Below are positions 50,980 through 64,000 of a stretch of 64,000 nt of DNA, piece after piece. The DNA is from Cynocephalus volans (lineage: Eukaryota > Chordata > Mammalia > Dermoptera > Cynocephalidae), in assembly GCF_027409185.1 (NCBI RefSeq), contig NC_084465.1, positions 26,763,864 to 26,827,863 on the forward strand. The letters are read 5' to 3'. The translations under genes and the position numbers were made by a program. Positions within the stretch are counted from its first letter, which is position 1. Each line of letters opens with the position of its first letter. Below the pieces are notes generated by a model. That model did not search any database. It saw only the letters and a list, made by a program, of their open reading frames with translations, and had not been told where the DNA came from.

Positions 50980-53911
50980 ATTTTAGGAATATTTTATTTG
51001 TCTTTTAAGATTACATAGTCATTATTGCTGATCTAATACAATCACTTAGACATGAAGATTTCCAAGAGCTTTTAAGAAATGGCGACCCTTAGAGGTTTTA
51101 TTCCTTTCAGTAAGATGACAGTGAGAACTAAATGACTATTTATATATATATATATGTGTATATATATATATATATATATGTATATGTATTGTATAGATAG
51201 TTTAGAACCTGTCCGCATATAATTTGCTGGTGTAGCCTATTTTCTTTCCGTAATTTTCCTTTATTAAAAAAGCTTAATGCAACAATGCATTTTGATTTCT
51301 TTTTTTAAAACGATAACAAAGTTAATTTCGAGAAAACCACAGGAGCAGCAATTTCAGATCTGTTCAGAGAAAAGCCAAGCAGCAAAAAAGCTTTGCAGGA
51401 GTATGTGGCCATAAGGAGCCGTGCTCATATAGGAGGGTAGGATGGGGAGATAGGAGGGCAAAGGGAAGGCAGACTAGGTACATTTTTTTTTTAATGAGAA
51501 AAAGAAAACTGAATATTTCTATTAAGAAGGCAAAGAAGACCTTGAAAACTAGCACAAATTCATTGTAGAGAAAATGGTATGTATCCCCATAGGCCAGGGC
51601 CACATACAAAGAGATAATTAGCCTTCTTTCCCATTTTTCCAGATAGCTAGGATGCATCTAAGGTGAGAAATTGAAGGAAAGAAGACACATTGCTCCGATT
51701 CCAAGGGTAGAGGGAACAATTACCAGATTCTAGCACTAAGATAGAATTCAAATACTCAGGAGGCCTGGGCCTCTTTCTTTTTAATGGTTGATGACGCAGA
51801 GTCCCCAGAGAGGGAAGAAAGGTCATCTGAAACTCAGAGGCAAATACCTCACTAGGGGTAGCAATACTGGTAGCCTAACTTAGAATCCCAGTGTGGTTTC
51901 TTTATTTGGAATGGGTCTCTTCACTATAGCAAGTCAGAGAGTATTCTGGAAGTACCAGCTCCACAGAGAGCAATGCTTTGCTAAGAAATAGCAGGTTATG
52001 ACTTTTGGTCTATGAAACTAATAGGCTAGAGTCCTTATATCTGCCTACTGGAATCTGCTGTGGGTATAAGACAAATTACAAAGATCTGAATCTTTTTCTA
52101 AAGGGATCCAATTAATTAATATAAAAAACAGAACTGGGTAGGCAAAAGGAAGAACTGAGTAGCCTAGTGGAACTTTCAGCATTTATGATCTTCCTATAAA
52201 AAAAAATAGCCATGTATGTGACACTTCTCTAGTACTTGCTGAGATATATGGCCTCTGAAGAACCAGACTTTAAGGACTAAGCCCATATACTATTTAATGA
52301 GGCAAATAGCCATTTACCCAAGTTCCACCTCTCTACCTCCAAAAGTAAGGTCACTTCTACACTAGCTATGAGGGTATATAAATAAAGAACAGAGGAAGTT
52401 AGAGAGAGTGGAGGTAGGAGAGGAAAAGCAGGATGGGAAGGTTATAGTGATCCTGGGTGGTCAGGTGTTTCCTTGAGTCACCTTGGTCTTTAGACTTTGA
52501 GGCAGACCAGCATAAGAAAAAATTGGGAAAAAAACAACAAACATGAGAGTGTTAAGTAGGGTTGGCAGGGGAAGAGGAACTCATTTAATTCAAGATCCCT
52601 AGGGCCACTCCAGACTTTAACTCTTAGAACCTATCTGGTCCCAACAGAATCCTTGAGACCAGGTGAGTCTCCAAAAGGAATCCACCTCTTGGGTGGGACA
52701 TAAAATTTCATGCTGCTCACATTACTAATATTTTGTAATGTTGGTGTTATTCAAGAAACTACCTCTGAAATACAGAATCCTTAAATGGAAGAGGTCAGAT
52801 CATAAAAGATATGCCAGCAGAGAAGAAAGAACACATATCAGATTGCAGATCTGTTTCATCAATGGCAATGGCCAAAGGTATAAATGTCTGATGAGGTTCA
52901 AACTAGCTTTGATCATCTGGATACAGTTTAGAGTGTCAAATCCTTCCCCAGAAACAAATAAATATACTCTGCTTCTTTAAAGTGTCAAGTTTTAGACCTC
53001 CAAATCCCTACTCAATTTCAGAAGTAGTTTTAGGCAATAAGATGCTTCCAGAAGGAGTGTTTCATAACAAACCCTCCTTTTCTGAGAGTGGCAGTCTGGA
53101 GGGGGCTTCCTGGGAAATTATAGTTAAATGACTAGGAAGTAAAACTATGGGTCCCAGTGGAGCTGGCCCCCACTTCCTGAGTGAGCAGAGGTTGGCTGGG
53201 TTAGAAAGATGGCAAAACAAATGTCTGACACACACCAAAGTTGATGAGGAAATAATGGCAGCACATCCCTCTTGGAACTAGAAAGTGTTAAAATGGACAT
53301 AAATATTCAAGGAGAAGAAAGAAGTCCTGAGTAAGGAAGGAGACCCCCAGTAGGCACAGGCACAGCTGAGTTCTTGGTGTAGCTTGCCAAAGCCATAGCA
53401 CTCCTTCCTTACTAGCCTTTGTATAAAGAAGGCAGTGATAGTGATGGCCATATAAATTCGGTGGCTTCCAAAAGGCCTCACACCTGGGGAAAGGCCTAAG
53501 CTGAGAAAGGCAGCTGTTGAAAATTTATTCCAGAAAACCCCAGGGAATAAGGAGTCTGGAATCCCTGGACTAACTCTTGATCCTGGACAAGAAAAAAATG
53601 GCCATTGCTGAGGATTCAGAGTCAATGGGGAATGATGTGAATGATGCACTGGAAATGGTTGCCCCATTTCTTTCCTTCCTCAGCCTGTCCTCTGTGGCTG
53701 TCATGGCCCTTGGGGCAGTAACCACACTCAGGGCCAGGGCTACAGGCACAGAATTCTAGATTTTAATAAATAAATAACCTAACATATAAGGTGAGCACGG
53801 CGGGCAGCTCTGATTGGAGAAGCAGCTTGCTGGGTTTTTTCTTGTATAGTAGTGGAGAAAAGGCTTGGAGCTCTATTCCTTACAACCTCTTCTGGCTTGA
53901 GTTACAGAAAC
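50980..53911 (-). other. AHCYL2: AHCYL2 3'UTR
   Basis: About 2.9 kb after the stop. Minus-strand AATAAA candidates are at about 50993-50998 and about 51262. It is largely free of recognisable interspersed repeats but holds an AT-rich microsatellite (51138-51190). The lower boundary is inferred from the distal hexamer. Confidence 0.6.
51138..51190. repeat. (TA)n / TATG microsatellite in AHCYL2 3'UTR
   Basis: Alternating TA with interspersed TG steps over about 50 bp. Confidence 0.9.
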
Positions 53912-57820
<3,909 letters not shown>

Positions 57821-59011
57821 TTAGGACTGATCCATTTCAGGGAATTTAATCTTAGGCCCAGCCAGGGAGGGATCACTCAGGATGTCATTCCACAACATCT
57901 ACTGTACGCCCACTCTCTGCTGAGCACAGTAAAAGGTGCTATGGGAAATACAAAAGAAACCAAAGACATGGTTTCTGCCTTCAAAAAGCTTCCACTTATA
58001 GTTGGGGACATAAAACAATACACATGTGAGAGGAAAAAAAAGCCTTTGAGATACTTACAAAGCAACATGCAAACAAGTGCAAATTAACCCAGTGCAAACT
58101 GATACATAAGTGCTGAAGAGACACAGAAAAAAAGGAGGACAGAGCTGAGTGGGATTAGTTAGAGAAGGCTGAATGTCCTAAACATAGCATGCTGGGGCCC
58201 AAGGTTTTGCCCTCATGTCCAATGTCCCAGGTTCCACCGTCTCAACATTGGTGGTTCACCCTAAAGTTACAGAAGCTTTGTGACCTAAGTGCAATGTGAG
58301 GTAGCCTTTAAAGAAATGCTTAATGTCAAAGTAAAGCTCCAATGGCTCACCCTCCTTCCATTTCTGTACATTGTATATTCAGAGAACAAGAGAAAAAATG
58401 TTAACTTTATTAACAGCAGCAATCAAATAACAGTTACAGGGTATAGATTTAAGACAACAACTTCCTTCTTCCAACACGCAATGCCTAAAATAGAAAAGGA
58501 GTTGATATTCCAAAACTACGCACTGGCTCATTTGATAAAATTGAGAAGTTCTGCCAAATAGCAGTTTTCTGACAAAACAAGAGAAACACTTTTAGTTATA
58601 CAAGAATCATTTACTGAGTACATACCATATTCTAGGCATCGTAATATTCTAGGCAATATAGATAAGACTGTGGATTCCTTTAGTGGACTGTGAGCTAATT
58701 ATGGACAGGGACAGTATCAGTATCTACTTTTCATTTTTATATCCCCAAGGTCTATCTAAGCCTACAAGGGGGTGCTCAATCAGTGTTTAGAAATCCATTA
58801 TCCCCATCCCTGAGGAAGTACCAATCTAGTGGGAAAGACAGACATATAATTATATTTCAGTATATTCAGAACTATATTAATGGTTTGGACCATTTCTTTA
58901 TTAGGTAGATGGGAAACATAAAATTTCTTGAGATGTCAAGTTTCATAAATCGGTTCAATCTTTCCACAGGACGATTTGGCAGTAGCTAGCAAAATATTTT
59001 TAATTATTTAT

Positions 59012-59108
59012 TTATTTTGGGGGTGGCAGGCTGGTACAGGGATCCAAACCCTTAACCTTAGTATTGTAACACCACGCTCTAACCAACTGAGCTAACTGGC
59101 CAGCCCAC
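59012..59108 (-). mobile_element. CYN SINE monomer
   Basis: ggcaggctggtacagggatc, cttaaccttagtattgtaac, ctctaaccaactgagctaac, tggccagccca. Confidence 0.85.
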
Positions 59109-60999
59109 AGCATTTTATATGTACTTAACACTGATGTACCAATCAACTTCACTTTTGAGGCTCCATCTTATAGAAACACTTGCTTAAGTTCAGAAATGTA
59201 ACTGTCTAAGAATGTTCAAGCCAGGGTTATTTGTAATAGCAAAAAATGTAAATCAAGAGAAGTAAATCACGATAGTTCTATACAATAGAATATTATGTAA
59301 CTCTAAAAAAAATTGATCTATATGTGTTAACATGAAAATCATTCATTATTGTTGAGTGAAAAAATCACGTTGCAGAGCAACATAGTAAATATAACCCTAA
59401 TTTATAGATTTTTTACTTCTTACTTTAAACATTTATATTGTTTGAATTTTAAACTAAGCAAGTATTACTTTAAAATTAGAATTTTAAAAAGAAATTTTAT
59501 AAATATACACTGTAAATAGAATTCAAAATAATTTAAGCAAATGGACCATTTTGGGAAGTTAAAGATATACAAGGCAATCCTTAGCCTTTGGAAACAGCAC
59601 CATGGAGGATAATAACCACATAGAGCCAAGAAGATACTCCTTGGCAACACTGGCATTTTTTATTGAGATGACGAGACTTTAAAGTATTTCAGGTTCTAAG
59701 TGTTTTATACCCCTCATCTTTTAGAGGACAAACAATCTTGGTGATTGGGAAGAAAGAGCTGATACCATGATAACAACAGTCATAGGAAATATTCCTTGGG
59801 AAGAAAGATATGGTGAAATCAAGGAAAGGACACTTTATGAACATAAGAAAATGATCAATGTTTAGTAGAGGCAGTTTACTAGAGCACTACAATGGATATG
59901 ATGTAGGAAAAAGACCCAAGGGTAAGTTTAAAAAAGGGATTTGAAGAGAAACTTGGTAAACTGATCTCTACCACTGTCCAGAGAGCTCCAGTAAACTGAC
60001 TATTAAGTTCTATCTGGGAGTCACACTCCTCAAAAGAAAAGGGGTTTCCTATCCGAATGCCTACAGCTTTACAATAATCTCTCTTAAAGACATCCAGTTG
60101 TTTTCACTGTGGATTTACAATCACTAAGCAATCTACCAGGAAAATGGTTCTCTATGCAGATTACGTTCCCAAACTAGGTGTACATCCTACCATAAGTTAG
60201 CCAGTTATTATGCTTGCACAAATTGGTTTTATATAATTTTGAACAGTACAAATCAGTTTTTTTCAGGAAGAACAACTTTGGTTCTAGTCTATAAAGCATG
60301 GAGTCAATAGAAGGTCTCAGGTCAAATCATTCTTTGGCTGGAAAAAACTTTTAAGAGCATGTGTACATAACGGTTTAATCACTTGAATTGTGAAGCTTGA
60401 CAATCGTACAGGCCTACGTGATGCATATGGGTAAGCAAGTCTGCTTTCAAGAGAAAGAAGACATGTAAAAGAAAGACATGGTGGCTAAGAGCACAGTCTC
60501 TATCACAGGTTCCCTAAGTATTCACAGTATTAATGTTTCTCAGAAAAAAATAGAGCTTTCTGAATGATCAACTCTTTTGATGATTTGTTCCTAAAGACGC
60601 AGAAGGCAACGTCTAGAGATTAGGTAAAAACTACAAATTCCTACCAAAAAAACCCACAAAAAAACCCTAAGGGTTTTGATTACTACAAATATCTGGATAA
60701 ATACTTACCAAATCATTCTCCTATGCAATTTCACTGAGTTGACTTATAGTGATTCTCCTCTCTTTTTTCTCACACCCTGCATCTAATCCATTTAGCATAT
60801 GCCATTGGTCACACTATATCACTTCTTATCACCTCCGTTCCTTACCCACCTAATCCAAGCCACCACCCCTTCTATTGTTTGAAAGAGCCTCCTGTTGTCT
60901 CTATCACTACTCAAGCTCTGGAACTGTTTTATTTACACAAAGGACAGAGTAACTTTTTTAAATGTTAATCAGATTTTGTCACTCATCTGTTCAAAACTT

Positions 61000-61495
61000 T
61001 CCAAAGGCTTCTTTCACACTCAGAATAAAATCTAAAGTCCTTATCATGGTCTATAAAGCTCCACACAGCCCGCTACCGCCTTGAGCTGCCTCTTCCCCTT
61101 ACCACCTGCCCAGTCTGTTCCTGCCACAATGGCTTCTTTTCTGTTCCTCAAACACATCAAGCAGGTTTCTACCTCAGGGTCTTCTACTCATCATTCTCCT
61201 CGAATAGAATGCTCAGATGGCTTGCTTCTTCATTTCATTCGGGTTTTTTTTTTCAAATGTTATCTCCTCAGAGAAACCTCCTTTGACCACCCTAACTAAA
61301 ATAGTGTCCTCACCTTGCTGTTTTTCTTCACTACTAAGCACTCACTGACAATAACTATTTATTTGTTTATTATCTATCTCCCACACTAGAATATAAGCTC
61401 CACGAGAGCCAGGATATTATTTACTGATATTTCTTCAGCCAATTGTTCCTAGGTACAGAGCAGAGCAAGTCCTCAATATAAATCTGCTAAACAGT
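61000..61495 (+). repeat. L2 fragment
   Basis: ataaaatctaaagtccttat, tatctcctcagagaaacctc, ctttgaccaccctaactaaa, tattatctatctcccacact, gaatataagctccacgagag: the L2 3' region. Confidence 0.8.
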
Positions 61496-61784
61496 GATTC
61501 TGGTTTCAATTATTAGTTGAGTTTGCTATTTCTTTAAATTTCATTTTACATGCCCTGTGACACTAACACCAAAGGTTCAGTAATTTAACTTTTCAAAAGA
61601 CTTTCTCTCTTTCTGGACATTTAGTTTAGCCACATATCTTCTGCCAAGAAGAGCACAAAGAGAAGAGAAGTGAGAGATGGCCACTGGCTCATGTCAGTGG
61701 CAGATATGAGGGGTCTACCTGGAAATATCTGCAAAATAGCTCTATCTCACAGTAGCCAGTATGATCCTTTTAAAATAAAATTTA

Positions 61785-62340
61785 TCCTTTTCAAATACAA
61801 GTTAGATCATTAAAACCCTGTAACGGCTCCCTATTCTCTCTGAATATAATCAGGAGTTCTTACACTGGGCTATAAGGCCCTATAAGATCTGGCCTACGAC
61901 CTCTCTAACTTCATCTTCCCTCTCCCCTGCCCTGTGCCCATTCTACTCCAAGCACACTGGTCTCCTTGTTGCTAGGGCATGTTTTCTAGCTGTTCTCTCT
62001 TCTTGAAATGCTCTTCACCTAAAAATCCACATGGCTAACTAAGTCCTTCAAGTCTGATCAAAAATCATCATCTTAATAAAGCTCATTGTTTGATTCCTGT
62101 ATTTAAAATTACAACCCAGCTCTCGATTCCCCTTACCATGCTCTACTTTTTCTTTTTTTGTGTGTGGTGCTTTCACCTTCTACATACTATGGATTTTATT
62201 TATTATGTTTACTGCTCTTCTCACTAAAATGTAAGCTCTATGAAGGCAGGAATCTTTGCTTGCTTTGTTCACTGACTCCAAGCATCTAGAATAGCACCTG
62301 GCCTATAGCAATGACATAAAATATATTTGTGATTGGAAGG
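61785..62340 (+). repeat. L2 fragment
   Basis: tcattaaaaccctgtaacgg, gggctataaggccctataag, gatctggcctacgacctctc, aaaatgtaagctctatgaag. A second L2 copy in the same orientation. Confidence 0.8.
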
Positions 62341-62536
62341 AAAGAGTCTTCTGACCTTTATCTTGAAAGATTACTTATGTCTGAGCTGCCTTCAAAGGAG
62401 AAATCACTATCACAATTTGAAGTTAAAATTAATCTACAAATCATGAGGGAGTAATAATGCAACATATAGGAAAACAACACAAAACAAAAGAAGATTTAAG
62501 TCAGAAACCTGGATTTTGTTCTCCAACTTCCATTTT

Positions 62537-62642
62537 TTTTTTTTTTTTTTTGGAAGCTGTCTGGTAAGGGGATCCAAACCATTGACCTTGACCTTGGTGT
62601 TACAACACTATGCTCTAACCAACTGAGCTAACCAGTTGGCCC
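62537..62642 (-). mobile_element. CYN SINE monomer
   Basis: Poly-T, gtctggtaaggggatccaaa, accttggtgttacaacacta, ctctaaccaactgagctaac. Imperfect target duplication ctccaacttccatttt / ctccaatttcatttt. Confidence 0.85.
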
Positions 62643-64000
62643 TCTCCAATTTCATTTTGAATCAATTATATGACTGACGAATTACTTAAGTTCTTAGTTT
62701 TCACACTGAAAATTAAGAAAAAGGATAATGCCTCATGGAGTGGTTAAGAGAATAAAATGAGATAAAGTAAAAATATAAAAGGTACATGATTGCATTTGGA
62801 GTTATTTTTATTTCAGAGCTTCCTCAGGGTTTAGAAAGGAAAATTCCTTCCCTTACCGCTACTCTGAAGATTTCTCATTAGGACCCAGGGTATGACATGA
62901 ATACTTTCCTTTAGGCTTTTCCCATTTGGTGGTTCTTATAAGCAAGTTAATCCAGGAAAGGACAATCATGTGCTAGACAGCTTTAGAAATATTATTATCT
63001 TTGACCATTTAGCAAAGGGGTGGTACAGCACGTAAGTGAAATGTAAGAGAAAAAAAAAAAAGTCAAGCACCAACTAAATTATTCATTGTAATCAAATTGT
63101 CATGGTAAGACAGAATAATGGAGCCATGCCCCTCAGACACCCTAAGGTAGAAATAGGCTCTTAGGAGGTTTTCCTTATAGCTATTTGTAATAATAGAAGA
63201 ATAGAGTGTAGAGACAAAACGAGAAACCGTATAAAATAAGTATTATCCAACAGCTCTCAATCTATCCACTGATCCTTACCTGGCAATGCTGAAGCTCAAT
63301 CAGAGCAGCCCTCAGTGGAGATGAAAGCATGCTTTGCTTGAGCCAGTTACCCAGAGAGAAATATAGTTTTGCCATAAAATGCCATAAAAATTTAAAACCA
63401 GAGTGAAAGTTACACTGAGAAATACTTTGGTAAGTCTGAAAAGAAATAAATAACACTTCTATTAGCCATTACCAGGGCAACTTATTAGCAACAAGTGCTA
63501 TGTTGGGTTGGAAAATTATAAGGTGAACATAATAAAATTGGAGAACTAACGTGATAGATTTTCCAGGTTTGAAGAATACATGCTACTACACAATGGCTCT
63601 GGATTGATCGTGACACCTACAGACCCAATTACTACAGTTTGGAAAATATGTTAAGGGGAAACCTAACCTAATAAAAGAGGGAGAAAAAAGAGGAAACCAT
63701 AGTATTTGATAGACATAGTCAATCTTAAGCTATGTAATCCTCCCAGCCCATAGATTTCTCTCCCTTGACTTGTGTCCTTGGACCAACCAACTTATTTCAT
63801 CTTCATGGTAAAATCAAACATCTCCAAAATACTGACTATAACAGTGATTCACATTCATTGTATCTTTTTTGTAGTTTTGATTTTACCCAGCTAATCCTAA
63901 ACAAAAAGATAAAATGGCTTATAGTATAAGCAGGTCTCAAGCTTGGGTAAAAGACAATCATCTGAAATAAAGAAGCTATACAGAATTCTCAAACTTAGGC

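Noticed and set aside
63262-63456. Possible AHCYL2 exon with donor-like CAG|gtaaggatc
   Set aside because: The translation does not resemble any AHCY-family block, so it is probably a cryptic donor.

Overview
The window is mammalian nuclear DNA: intron-rich, AT-rich, one CpG island, many old MIR/L2/MaLR repeats. The species clue is the SINE set. About a dozen insertions share a tRNA-Ile-like head (A box such as 'TAGCTCAGTTGGTTAGAG', B box 'GGTTCGGATCC'), as monomers and as two-unit dimers. I recognise these as CYN-type SINEs, which are known from colugos (Dermoptera), so a flying lemur such as Galeopterus is the best guess. This is recognition from memory, not a search.

Two protein genes lie head-to-tail on the minus strand. 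(1) AHCYL2, 3' part only: five terminal exons between 57679 and 53912, encoding the last ~124 residues of an S-adenosylhomocysteine-hydrolase-like protein (long-IRBIT), with a ~2.9 kb 3'UTR reaching about 50980. (2) STRIP2 (FAM40B), complete: 21 coding exons from 46563 (ATG) down to 5734 (TGA). All splice sites are GT-AG, all phases fit, and the spliced ORF is 834 codons plus stop. Its promoter is a CpG island at about 45860-47100 with two CCAAT boxes and GC boxes just upstream of the ATG. The order AHCYL2 then STRIP2 on one strand matches human 7q32 as I remember it.

Layout. 1-3520: repeats downstream of STRIP2, including a three-layer nest (old LTR-like repeat, a compact L1-derived insertion with a perfect 17-bp target duplication, and a solo LTR with a perfect 6-bp duplication). 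3520-5733: candidate long 3'UTR of STRIP2. 5734-46563: STRIP2 exons and introns; the introns hold CYN SINEs, L2, L1-type fragments, MaLR LTRs, three copies of an ~80-130 bp inverted-repeat MITE, microsatellites, and a 32-nt U2 snRNA retro-fragment. 46564-50980: promoter and a ~4.3 kb intergenic gap with MER5A, L2 and MIR. 50980-64000: AHCYL2 3' end and introns.

The two genes act separately: STRIP2 is a scaffold of the STRIPAK phosphatase-kinase complex, and AHCYL2 is a catalytically altered AHCY relative that regulates ion transport and IP3 signalling. I found no CRISPR, operon or prokaryotic system. The most unusual items are the compact chimeric L1-derived element, the U2 micro-retropseudogene, stacked SINE integrations at one target, a SINE with an apparent 3' transduction, and a paired direct/inverted duplication in STRIP2 intron 18.
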